Assembly (NCBI GenBank): GCA_964438205.1
Contig: CAYTJQ010000064.1
Coordinates: forward strand, 1 to 17,368
DNA: 17,368 nt
Origin: Pseudohaliea sp964438205
GTDB lineage: Bacteria; Pseudomonadota; Gammaproteobacteria; Pseudomonadales; Halieaceae
Reading direction: 5' to 3'
The position numbers were made by a program, and so were the translations under genes. Position 1 is the stretch's first letter, and every line of letters starts with the position of its first letter. Of this stretch, positions 6,615 to 13,779 are shown in pieces. The notes under the pieces were generated by a model, which did no database searches, was not told the DNA's origin, and saw only the letters and a list, made by a program, of their open reading frames with translations.

Positions 6615-8105
6615 TCAGCGCAGGGTGCGTTCCAGCGCCGTCTCCCAGGAGTTGCGGCGGCGGCGACGGGCCGGTGCGGAGAGGCGCACGCGGAATTCCT
6701 CCCCGGCCTGCCAGATGCGGCGGATGTCCGACGTGCCCCGCCACAGGCCGATGCCCACGCCGGCGAGGTAGCTCGCGCCGGCGACCGTGGTCTCGATGAC
6801 CTGCGGCCGGATCAGCTTGCGGCCGAGCACATCCGCCTGGATCTGCATGAGCAGGTCGTTGGCGGAAGCGCCGCCGTCCACGCGCAGCGGGCGCATGCGC
6901 CGGCCGAGATCCTTCTCCATGGCGCGCAGGATGTCCGCGTTCTGCAGGGCGATGGCGTCGAGGGTGGCGCGGGCGATGTGGGCCCGGGTGGTGCCGCGGG
7001 TCAGGCCGGTGATGAGACCCCGGGCTTCCGGTGCCCAGTGCGGCGCGCCGAGACCGGTAAGGGCGGGCACGAACTCGACGCCGCCATGGTCCTCGACTTC
7101 CGCCGCCAGGGCCTCCACGTCCGCCGCCCGGCGGATCAGCTGGAGGCCGTCGCGCAGCCACTGCACCGCGGCGCCGCAGATGAAGGCGCCGCCCTCCAGC
7201 GCATAGACCGGATTGCCGCCCTCCCCCAGCTGCCAGGCCACCGTGGTCAGCAGGCCGGCGTGGGAGTGAAGCAGCTCGGCGCCGGTGTTCATGACAATGA
7301 AGGAGCCCGTGCCGAAGGTGCACTTCGCGTCGCCGACGCCGAAGCAGGCCTGGCCGAACAGGGCCGCCTGCTGGTCCCCGGCCATGCCGGCGATGGGGAT
7401 ACCGTCCGGCAGGCCGCGAACGCCGCGCGTGTACCCGAGCACGCCGCTATTGGGCACGATCTCCGGCAGCAGCGCCTCCGGCACCTCGAACAGCTCCGCC
7501 AGCTCGCTGTCCCAGGTCAGGCGTTTCAGGTTCATGAGGCTGGTGCGGGCCGCGTTGGACACATCGGTCACGTGGCGCTCGCCGCCGGTGAGCTGCCAGA
7601 CCAGGTAGCTGTCCACGGTCCCCGCAGCCACCCGGCCCGCGGCGAGCTTGCGCCGAAGACCGGGTGTGTTGTGCAGCAGCCAGCGGAACTTGCTGGCCGA
7701 GAAATACGGGTCCAGCACCAGGCCGGCCTTGCGCCGCACGGTCTTTTCGAAGCCCCGGGACTTCAGCGTCTCGCAGAACTCCGTGGTCCGGCGGCACTGC
7801 CAGACCACGGCGTTATTGAGGGCATCGCCCGTGTCCCGGTCCCAGAGCAGTGCCGTCTCGCGCTGGTTGGTGATGCCGATCGCGGCGATCTCGCTGGCCT
7901 TGCACACGCCCTTGCGCAGCACGCCGCGGATGCCCTTGTCCACCGAGGCACGGATATCATCGACCCGGTGGTCCACCCAGCCGGGCTTCGGATAGTACTG
8001 CGGGAACTCGTTGTTCACGCTGGCCCGGAGCCCTCCCGTGGAATCCATGAGGGCGACGGTGGTGCCGGTGGTGCCCTGGTCGATGGCGAGGATGTAATCA
8101 GCCAT
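6615..8105 (-). CDS. glpK: Glycerol kinase
   Basis: The enzyme phosphorylates glycerol to sn-glycerol 3-phosphate with ATP in the cytoplasm. The 496 residues match the family length (E. coli 502). The N-terminal phosphate loop is DQGTTGTT (9-16). Glycerol-binding residues are visible as Arg82-Glu83 in NQRET, Tyr134 in DPYFSASKF and Asp244 in AGDQQAALFGQ. FGTGSF and VDGGASANDLLMQ mark the ATP side. The loop before AGDQQ (YTRGVRGLPDG) does not resemble the Gly-rich fructose-1,6-bisphosphate site of the E. coli enzyme, and the C-terminal tail (Arg-rich) differs too, so allosteric control may differ. The start ATG has AAGGA nine bases upstream. The gene follows the aldehyde dehydrogenase by 23 bases, with no glpF or glpD nearby. 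Confidence 0.95.
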   Translation of the reverse strand: MADYILAIDQGTTGTTVALMDSTGGLRASVNNEFPQYYPKPGWVDHRVDDIRASVDKGIRGVLRKGVCKASEIAAIGITNQRETALLWDRDTGDALNNAVVWQCRRTTEFCETLKSRGFEKTVRRKAGLVLDPYFSASKFRWLLHNTPGLRRKLAAGRVAAGTVDSYLVWQLTGGERHVTDVSNAARTSLMNLKRLTWDSELAELFEVPEALLPEIVPNSGVLGYTRGVRGLPDGIPIAGMAGDQQAALFGQACFGVGDAKCTFGTGSFIVMNTGAELLHSHAGLLTTVAWQLGEGGNPVYALEGGAFICGAAVQWLRDGLQLIRRAADVEALAAEVEDHGGVEFVPALTGLGAPHWAPEARGLITGLTRGTTRAHIARATLDAIALQNADILRAMEKDLGRRMRPLRVDGGASANDLLMQIQADVLGRKLIRPQVIETTVAGASYLAGVGIGLWRGTSDIRRIWQAGEEFRVRLSAPARRRRRNSWETALERTLR

Positions 8106-8128
8106 GGCTCGGTGTCCTTCTCGGTCCG

Positions 8129-9556
8129 CTAGCTCCCGTAGCCTTCGATGGCCTTGATCTCGAGGAAGTCGGTGAAGCCGTGGGCGCCCCATTCGCGGCC
8201 GTTGCCGGACTGCTTGTAGCCGCCGAAGGGCACCGCGAAACCGCCCCACTGGTCGTTGATGTGGATATTGCCGGCGCGGATCTTCGCCGCCACCCGGCGG
8301 GCGTGCTCGATGTCCTCGCTCTGGACATAGGCCGCAAGGCCGTAAGGGGTGTCGTTGGCGATGCGCAGCGCCTCCTCCTCGCTGTCGTAGGGGATCATGG
8401 CCAGCACCGGGCCGAAGATCTCCTCCCGGGCGATGGTCATGTCGTTGTTGACCTCGGAAAACACCGTGGGGCGCACGTAGTAGCCGCGTTCGAGCCCCTC
8501 CGGCTTGCCCGGCCCGCCGCACACCAGCTTCGCGCCCTCGGCGATACCGCGCTCGATCAGGTCCTGGATCTTCTTCCACTGCACCTCGGAGACCACCGGC
8601 CCGACCTGCGTGTTCTCCTCCGTCGGATCGCCGACCACGGTCGCCTCGGTGACCCGGCGGGCGATGGCCTCCGCCTCGGCGAGCCGGGAACGCGGCACCA
8701 GCATGCGCGAGGGGGCGTTGCAGGATTGACCGGTATTCTCGTACATGCCCTCCACGCCGCTGGCCACGGCCTTCTCCAGGTCGGCATCCTCGAGGATGAT
8801 GTTCGGCGACTTGCCGCCCAGTTCCTGGGTGACACGCTTCACCGTGGGCGCCGCGTTCTGCGCCACCAGGGTGCCGGCGCGGGTGGAGCCGGTGAAGGAC
8901 ATCATGTCGACCCCCGGGTGCTTCGACAGCAAGGTTCCGACACCGGGACCGTCGCCGTTGACCATGTTGTAGACCCCGGCCGGCACGCCGGCCTCGTCGA
9001 GGATCTCGGTGAAGATCCAGGCCGACAGCGGCGCGACTTCGCTGGGCTTGAGGATGACCGTGCAGCCCACGGCCAGGGCCGGCGCCACCTTGCAGCCGAT
9101 CTGGTTCACGGGCCAGTTCCAGGGCGTGATCAGGCCGCAGACGCCGATCGGCTCCTTGACCACCCGGTGCGGACCGATATCTTCCTCGAAGGGGTAGGCG
9201 CGCAGGATCCTCGCCGCCTCCTTGAGATGGCCGAGCCCGGTGAAGGCCTGGCTGCCGCCGGCGAGGCTCTTCGGCGCGCCCATCTCCTCACTGATGGCAG
9301 CGGCGACATCGGCAAAGCGTTTCTCGTAGACCGCGGCGCAGGCCTCGAGGAGTTCCACCCGCTCTTCCCGGCTGGTCTGCGAGTAGCTCTCGAAGGCGCG
9401 CCGGGCCGCGGCCACGGCCCGGTCCACGTCGGCCTCGCCGCCGAGGGAGATGCGGGCGCAGACTTCCTCCGTCGCCGGGTTGATCACGTCGTGCGGGCGG
9501 GGCTCGGCCGGTTCGACCCACTGGCCGTCGATATAGAAGCGGGTGTAGTCGCGCAT
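8129..9556 (-). CDS. NAD(P)+-dependent aldehyde dehydrogenase
   Basis: This cytoplasmic enzyme probably oxidises an aldehyde to its acid. The 475 residues carry the full ALDH signature: TPWNWP with Asn147, FTGSTRAG (221-228), ELGGKSPNIIL with the general base Glu245, and NTGQSCNAPSR with the catalytic Cys279. EEIFGPVL and PFGGYKQSGNGRE lie near the C terminus. The sequence pattern around Cys279 and the Trp-rich QWGGFAVPFGGYK segment place it in the broad ALDH group rather than with GabD, and the substrate is not evident. The ATG at 9556 was chosen because GGAG lies six bases before it; a frame extension to 9604 lacks this. It appears to be the first gene of an operon with glycerol kinase, suggesting a link to glycerol or C3 aldehydes (inference). 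Confidence 0.9.
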   Translation of the reverse strand: MRDYTRFYIDGQWVEPAEPRPHDVINPATEEVCARISLGGEADVDRAVAAARRAFESYSQTSREERVELLEACAAVYEKRFADVAAAISEEMGAPKSLAGGSQAFTGLGHLKEAARILRAYPFEEDIGPHRVVKEPIGVCGLITPWNWPVNQIGCKVAPALAVGCTVILKPSEVAPLSAWIFTEILDEAGVPAGVYNMVNGDGPGVGTLLSKHPGVDMMSFTGSTRAGTLVAQNAAPTVKRVTQELGGKSPNIILEDADLEKAVASGVEGMYENTGQSCNAPSRMLVPRSRLAEAEAIARRVTEATVVGDPTEENTQVGPVVSEVQWKKIQDLIERGIAEGAKLVCGGPGKPEGLERGYYVRPTVFSEVNNDMTIAREEIFGPVLAMIPYDSEEEALRIANDTPYGLAAYVQSEDIEHARRVAAKIRAGNIHINDQWGGFAVPFGGYKQSGNGREWGAHGFTDFLEIKAIEGYGS

Positions 9557-9594
9557 GGCTGTCTCCGTGCTCCTTGATTTGCTGGACGCCGGCC

Positions 9595-9603
9595 AGTGTA
9601 GCA
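9595..9603 (-). promoter_or_regulatory. Extended -10 promoter candidate for the ALDH-glpK operon
   Basis: The minus strand reads TGC-TACACT, an extended -10 motif (TGn plus a hexamer with four of six consensus matches). A start near 9588 would leave a leader of about 32 bases before the aldehyde dehydrogenase ATG. The -35 region is poor, which suits an extended -10 promoter. Confidence 0.4.
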
Positions 9604-9617
9604 CCGCCCCCGGCCAC

Positions 9618-9645
9618 CTTCAGCCGCTTCAGCCGCCGCCGGCGG
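9618..9645. repeat. Tandem 9-mer and palindrome between divergent promoters
   Basis: CTTCAGCCG is repeated twice head-to-tail (9618-9635), and the 10-bp palindrome CCGCCGGCGG follows at 9636-9645. The element lies between the two divergent promoter candidates, just upstream of the TTGCCA box. It could be an operator. In GC-rich DNA such short repeats can also occur by chance. Confidence 0.3.
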
Positions 9646-9647
9646 AG

Positions 9648-9676
9648 TTGCCAGTGCGGACGCCTTCCCAGACAAT
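9648..9676 (+). promoter_or_regulatory. Sigma-70-like promoter of the acyl-CoA dehydrogenase gene
   Basis: TTGCCA (9648-9653, five of six matches to -35) and GACAAT (9671-9676, four of six to -10) are separated by exactly 17 bases. Initiation near 9683 would leave a leader of about 33 bases containing AGGAG before the ATG. Confidence 0.55.
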
Positions 9677-9715
9677 ATCCGCCCCGTCAACATCCTCCCA
9701 GGCAGGAGTGCGCCC

Positions 9716-10864
9716 ATGAACATGGACATCGGCAGCGACGAGATGACCCTCTTCCGCGACATGGCCCGGCGGGCCTTCGAGCAGGAGATCAGCCCCCGTT
9801 TCGAGCAGTGGGAGCAAGACCACCTGGTACCGCGGGAGCTCTGGTGCACCCTGGGTGAGGCCGGGCTGCTCTGCCCGGATGTCGACGAGGCCTACGGCGG
9901 GGCCGGCACCTCGCCGCACGTGACCCTGGCCCTCATCGAGGAGCTGTCGGCCATGGGCTTCGGCGGCATCGCCAGCGGCTACGGCATCCACTCGAATATC
10001 GTCGCCCCCTACATCATCCATCACGGCACGGAAGCTCAGAAGCAGCAGTGGCTGCCGCGCATGGTCTCCGGCGACGCCGTGGGCGCCCTGGCCATGACCG
10101 AGCCGGGGGCCGGCTCCGACGTGCAGGCGATCCGCACCAGCGCGGTCCGCGACGGCGACGAGTGGATCCTCAACGGCTCCAAGATCTTCATCACCAACGG
10201 CATCCACGCCGACCTCGTGATCGTCGCGGCGATCACGGACCCGGGCAAGGGCGCCAGGGGCACCAGCCTGTTCCTCGTGGATGCACACCTGCCCGGTTTC
10301 GAAAAGAGCAAGAAGATCGAGAAGATCGGCCAGCACAGTTCCGACACGGCCCAGTTGTTCTTCCAGGACGTGCGCCTGCCCGCGGATGCCCTCCTCGGCG
10401 AGGAGAACCGCGGTTTCGTCATCATGATGCAGGAACTGCCCCGGGAGCGCCTCGGCATCGCCGCCCAGGCGGTGGCCGCCGCCGAGGGTGCCCTCGCCCT
10501 CACCGTGGACTACGTGCAGGAGCGCAAGGCCTTCGGCCAGGCCATCGGCGCCTTCCAGAACACCCGCTTCAAGCTCGCCGACGTGAAGACCGAGATCGCC
10601 CTGAACCGGGCGCTCTACGAACAGTGCGCCGACGAGTACGCCCGCGGCGAACTCACCGCCGACAAGGCGGCGATGCTCAAGCTCGCGGCCTGCGAGATGC
10701 AGTGCAGCACCGTCGATGAATGCCTGCAGCTCTTCGGCGGCTACGGCTACACCAGCGAGTACCCGATCTCGCGCTTCTACACGGACGCGCGGATCCAGCG
10801 CATCTACGGCGGCTCCTCGGAGATCATGCGCGAGCTGGTGGCGCGCACCCTGCTCGGCAAATAG
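9716..10864 (+). CDS. Acyl-CoA dehydrogenase, long-chain (LCAD) type
   Basis: This FAD enzyme introduces the alpha,beta double bond into an acyl-CoA and passes electrons to electron-transfer flavoprotein. The 382 residues show AMTEPGAGSD (126-135, FAD/substrate loop), NGSKIFITNG (153-162), ERKAFGQAIGAFQ near 270-285, and LFGGYGYTSEYP followed by RIYGGSSEIMREL at the C terminus. The position of the MCAD catalytic Glu (IYEGT) is Gly365 here, as in mammalian LCAD and isovaleryl-CoA dehydrogenase. The base is probably Glu244 in LPRERLGIA, the LCAD/IVD location. Chain length or branching preference cannot be read from this. The start ATG follows AGGAG by seven bases. The gene is convergent with the CoA-transferase four bases away. 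Confidence 0.93.
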   Translation: MNMDIGSDEMTLFRDMARRAFEQEISPRFEQWEQDHLVPRELWCTLGEAGLLCPDVDEAYGGAGTSPHVTLALIEELSAMGFGGIASGYGIHSNIVAPYIIHHGTEAQKQQWLPRMVSGDAVGALAMTEPGAGSDVQAIRTSAVRDGDEWILNGSKIFITNGIHADLVIVAAITDPGKGARGTSLFLVDAHLPGFEKSKKIEKIGQHSSDTAQLFFQDVRLPADALLGEENRGFVIMMQELPRERLGIAAQAVAAAEGALALTVDYVQERKAFGQAIGAFQNTRFKLADVKTEIALNRALYEQCADEYARGELTADKAAMLKLAACEMQCSTVDECLQLFGGYGYTSEYPISRFYTDARIQRIYGGSSEIMRELVARTLLGK

Positions 10865-10868
10865 CGCC

Positions 10869-12065
10869 TCAGGCGATGACGCCCTCGCTGCGCAGCGAGG
10901 CCAGCTCCTCGCCGGAAAGGCCCAGCAGCCCGCCGAGGATTTCCTCGTTGTGGCTGCCGACCGCACCGCCGGGCCAGTCCGTGCGGCCCGGCGTCGTCTC
11001 CAGCCGCGGCAGGATCGCCGGGATCTTCAGCGGCTCACCGTCCACCTCCACGGTCTCGAACAGGCCGCGGGCCTGGAAGTGCGGGTCCGCGACCATGTCG
11101 GCAACGCTGTAGATCGGCCCCACGGGGACCCGCGCCGCTTCCAGCTGCTCGATCACCGTAGCGGCCGTAAGCCCCGCGCACCACGCCGCCAGCGCCGCAT
11201 CGATGGCCGCCTCCTGCCGCACGCGCCCGGCGTTGTCCGCCAGTGCCGGATCCTCGGCCATGTCCGGACGGCCCGCGACGACCATCAGGCGCTTGAAGAT
11301 CGAGTCGCCGTTGCCGCCGATGATCACGTGGCGGCCGTCGGCGCAGCGATAGGTGTTGGTGGGCACGATGCCCGTGATCGTCGTCCCGGAGGGCTCGCGC
11401 ACCAGCCCGGCACCGTCGAACTCGGGCACGACTGCCTCCAGCAGGTTGAAGATGGATTCGTAGAGGGCCACGTCGATGGTCTGGCCCTCACCGCTGCGCT
11501 GGCGCTGGATGATCGCCAGGGCGACACCCAGGGCCGCATGGATCGCCGACAGCGTATCGCCGAGGGAGATGTTCGGCCGCACCGGCGCCTTCCCGGGCTC
11601 GCCGTTGAGGTAGCGGAAACCGCCGAAGCCCTCGGTCACGGAGGCGTAGCCGGGCTTGTTGGCGTAGGGGCCGGTCTGGCCGTAGCCGGAAATGCGCGCG
11701 TAGATCAGCCCGGGATTGCGCGCCTTGAGCACGTCCGGGCCGAGCCCCCACTGCTCCATCGCACCGGGCCGGAAGTTCTCTACGAGCACGTCGGCGCTAT
11801 CCAGGAGTGACAGTGCCAGGGCCCGGCCGCGCTCGCTTTTCAGATCGAGGGTCACGGATTTCTTGTTGCGCCCGAGGCTCCGATACCACAGCGACGTGCC
11901 GCCCTTCACCTCGCGCCAGCCGCGGATCGGGTCACCGCCCGGGGGCTCCACCTTGATCACCTCGGCGCCGAAATAGGCCAGGATCGTCCCGGTGAACGGC
12001 CCTGCCAGCAGCTGCCCCAGCTCGATGACCCGAAGGCCCGAAAGCGGACGCGCTCCCTCGCTCAT
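10869..12065 (-). CDS. CaiB/BaiF (class III) CoA-transferase
   Basis: Class III CoA-transferases move CoA between carboxylic acids. The 398 residues begin with PLSGLRVIELGQLLAGPFTG (about 7-26) and continue with FGAEVIKVEPPGGDP (32-46), RNKKSVTLDL (66-75) and LVENFRPGAMEQWGL (94-108). ISLGD places the catalytic aspartate at Asp170, aligned with Asp169 of formyl-CoA transferase. A Gly-rich loop (IIGGNGDSIFKRL, about 248-260) covers the active site. Length and motifs are complete. GGAGGG lies six bases before the ATG. The acid substrate is not identifiable. The convergent acyl-CoA dehydrogenase suggests a joint role in acyl-CoA breakdown, but the two genes are not co-transcribed. Confidence 0.93.
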   Translation of the reverse strand: MSEGARPLSGLRVIELGQLLAGPFTGTILAYFGAEVIKVEPPGGDPIRGWREVKGGTSLWYRSLGRNKKSVTLDLKSERGRALALSLLDSADVLVENFRPGAMEQWGLGPDVLKARNPGLIYARISGYGQTGPYANKPGYASVTEGFGGFRYLNGEPGKAPVRPNISLGDTLSAIHAALGVALAIIQRQRSGEGQTIDVALYESIFNLLEAVVPEFDGAGLVREPSGTTITGIVPTNTYRCADGRHVIIGGNGDSIFKRLMVVAGRPDMAEDPALADNAGRVRQEAAIDAALAAWCAGLTAATVIEQLEAARVPVGPIYSVADMVADPHFQARGLFETVEVDGEPLKIPAILPRLETTPGRTDWPGGAVGSHNEEILGGLLGLSGEELASLRSEGVIA

Positions 12066-12096
12066 GCTCTACCCTCCCCCGGTCTATCCGCGGCGC

Positions 12097-12125
12097 AGTT
12101 TAACCGCCACCCTTTGGGCTGGCGA
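12097..12125 (-). promoter_or_regulatory. Sigma-70-like promoter candidate for the CoA-transferase
   Basis: On the minus strand, TCGCCA (12120-12125, four of six to -35) and TAAACT (12097-12102, four of six to -10) are separated by 17 bases, leaving a leader of about 25 bases. The 13-bp tandem repeat lies immediately upstream, where an activator would bind. Confidence 0.35.
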
Positions 12126-12126
12126 G

Positions 12127-12155
12127 CGTCCCTGCCAACCGTCCCTGCCAACCGT
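12127..12155. repeat. 13-bp tandem direct repeat in a divergent promoter region
   Basis: CGTCCCTGCCAAC occurs twice with no spacer (12127-12139 and 12140-12152), and a third copy starts with CGT. It lies between the divergent CoA-transferase and cytochrome c' genes, directly upstream of the predicted CoA-transferase -35 box. It may be a regulator site or a slippage duplication. Confidence 0.6.
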
Positions 12156-12193
12156 GTCACCCCGGGGGTACTGCTGGCGCCGCGAGGGGCATC

Positions 12194-12202
12194 TGCTAGC
12201 AT
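12194..12202 (+). promoter_or_regulatory. Possible extended -10 of the cytochrome c' gene
   Basis: TGC-TAGCAT fits an extended -10 motif (TGn plus a hexamer with four of six matches) and lies about 63 bases before the cytochrome c' ATG. No good -35 is present. Confidence 0.3.
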
Positions 12203-12264
12203 AGGGCGGAGCGCCGGCGTACCGCCTGCGCAACATCCCGAAAGGCCAGAGGAGAAATCCACCC

Positions 12265-12744
12265 ATGCCGATGCCCCTGAAACGCACCCTCGCCGCGGTT
12301 GCTGCAGCCGCTACCGTCGCCACCGCACCGCTGGTCAGCGCGCGCCTCGATTCCGACGAGCCGCTGCAGTCCTACCGGCAGTCCTACTTTGCCATCGTGG
12401 CCATGAACTTCGGCCCGATCGCCGACATGGTCAAGGGCGATATCCCCTGGGATCTCGAAATGCTGCAGCGCTGGGCAGATGACCTGGAGACGGTGACCGA
12501 ACTCGACCTCCTGCGTGGCTTCGCACCGGGCTCCGAGAAGGGCATGACCCGCGCCAAGCCGGCCATCTGGGAGAACATGGACGACTTCGAGGCCAAGCTC
12601 GCGGACCTCCAGGAAGCCGCCGAGGCCCTCGACGAGGCGGCGGAGGGCGGTGACCGCGGGGCCATCGCCGAGGCCGTGAAGGCCACGGGCGGCGCCTGCA
12701 AGGCCTGCCACGACGAGTACAAGTCCAAGGACTACCTGTACTGA
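12265..12744 (+). CDS. Cytochrome c' (class II c-type cytochrome)
   Basis: This is a periplasmic four-helix haem protein. The family binds NO and CO and is often implicated in protection against nitric oxide. A signal peptide is clear: basic start (MPMPLKR), Ala-rich core and probable cleavage after VSA (residue 26). The mature chain of about 133 residues begins with the helix YRQSYFAIVAMNFGPIADMVKG (split at about 37-58), typical of cytochrome c'. The single haem motif CKACH is at 145-149 near the C terminus, as in the class. AGGAG lies ten bases before the ATG. The gene is followed after 11 bases by the BciA-like reductase, and a cytochrome b561-type gene is convergent just beyond, a common partner of cytochrome c'. 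Confidence 0.93.
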   Translation: MPMPLKRTLAAVAAAATVATAPLVSARLDSDEPLQSYRQSYFAIVAMNFGPIADMVKGDIPWDLEMLQRWADDLETVTELDLLRGFAPGSEKGMTRAKPAIWENMDDFEAKLADLQEAAEALDEAAEGGDRGAIAEAVKATGGACKACHDEYKSKDYLY

Positions 12745-12755
12745 TCCCCGGCGCC

Positions 12756-13763
12756 GTGGCGGAGCCCCGGCGCGGCGGCGCGGTCTTCGTCGCCGGCGCC
12801 AGCGGCTACATCGGGCGCGCGCTGGTCCGCGAGCTCTGCGCCCGCGGTCATCGCGTAGTCTGCCTGGTACGGCCGCGCAGCGGTGTCGGCGGCCGGGAGA
12901 GCCCGGCGGAGCTCGCCCGTGCCCTGCCGAGCGCGGAGCTGCGCGTGGGCGATGTCGCGGACCCGCGCAGCCTGCGCGAGGATGGCTTTGCCGGCGACCG
13001 CTTCGATGCCGTCTTCTCCTGCCTGGCCACCCGCGGTGGCGGTATCCGCGATGCCTGGAACGTGGAGTTCGAGGCCAACCGGGTGTTGCTGGATGCGGCC
13101 CTCGCGACCGGCGTACCCCGCTTCGTACTGCTCTCCGCAATCTGCGTGCAGCGCCCGAAGCTGGCCTTCCAGCAGGCCAAGCTGGCCTTCGAGGAATCCC
13201 TCGCTGGCAGCGGCCTTGCCTACTCCATCGTTCGCCCCACGGCTTTTTTCAAGTCCCTTGCCGGCCAGGTCCCCCGGGTCCTGGCCGGCAAGCCCTATCT
13301 GCTCTTCGGCAGCGGCGAGCTCACCGCCTGCAAGCCCATCAGCGAGCGCGACCTCGCCCGCTACCTCGCCGACTGCCTCGACGACCCGGGTCGGGAGAAC
13401 GCGACGCTGCCCATCGGTGGGCCCGGGCCGGCGCTGACGCCGCGGGCCATGGGCGAGCTCCTGTTCCGCCTGAGCGGCCGGCCGGCGCGCTATCGCAGCG
13501 TCCCGCCGGGCCTGTTCACGGTGGTGGGCGGCGCGCTGGGCGCGCTGGGCCGGGTGTTCCCGCCCCTCCTCGACAAGGCGGAGTTCGCCCGCATCGGCCA
13601 CTACTACGCCACGGAGTCCATGCTGCTCTGGGACGCCGAGCGCGGCGCCTATGCTGCCGACGCGACACCGTCCTACGGTGATGACACGCTGGAGGGGTTT
13701 TACCGGCAGGTGCTGGCGGAGGGCCTCGCCGGCCAGGAACTCGGCGACCACGCGCTCTTCTGA
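12756..13763 (+). CDS. bciA: BciA/DVR-like 8-vinyl reductase (NmrA-type Rossmann protein)
   Basis: This 335-residue protein strongly resembles BciA, the NADPH-dependent divinyl (proto)chlorophyllide 8-vinyl reductase of purple bacteria and plants. The N-terminal Rossmann motif is GASGYIG (14-20). Family-specific blocks occur in order: GGIRDAW (95-101), LSAICVQ (126-132), SIVRPTAFFKSLAGQV (157-172), ACKPISE (191-197), LPIGGPG (218-224), ESMLLWD (287-293), ATPSYG (303-308) and AGQELG (325-330). These are nearly the same in plant DVR. The start is GTG with no visible ribosome site, 11 bases after cytochrome c', so coupled translation is likely. No other pigment gene lies in the window, so the true substrate is open; a non-photosynthetic homologue is possible. 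Confidence 0.85.
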   Translation: MAEPRRGGAVFVAGASGYIGRALVRELCARGHRVVCLVRPRSGVGGRESPAELARALPSAELRVGDVADPRSLREDGFAGDRFDAVFSCLATRGGGIRDAWNVEFEANRVLLDAALATGVPRFVLLSAICVQRPKLAFQQAKLAFEESLAGSGLAYSIVRPTAFFKSLAGQVPRVLAGKPYLLFGSGELTACKPISERDLARYLADCLDDPGRENATLPIGGPGPALTPRAMGELLFRLSGRPARYRSVPPGLFTVVGGALGALGRVFPPLLDKAEFARIGHYYATESMLLWDAERGAYAADATPSYGDDTLEGFYRQVLAEGLAGQELGDHALF

Positions 13764-13779
13764 CTCCGGCCCCGCGCGG

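Noticed and set aside
8106..8579. N-terminal extension of the glycerol kinase frame
   Set aside because: The added residues come from reading the aldehyde dehydrogenase gene in another frame. Glycerol kinase begins at MADYILAIDQGTTG, with its own ribosome site.
8180..9577. Plus-strand open frame of about 465 codons opposite the aldehyde dehydrogenase
   Set aside because: The opposite strand encodes a complete ALDH with all catalytic residues. The shadow product has no recognisable domain and is biased in His, Gly and Arg.
9629..10966. Minus-strand open frame of about 445 codons opposite the acyl-CoA dehydrogenase
   Set aside because: It is antisense to an intact family member and shows only low-complexity Val/Gly/His-rich sequence with no motif.
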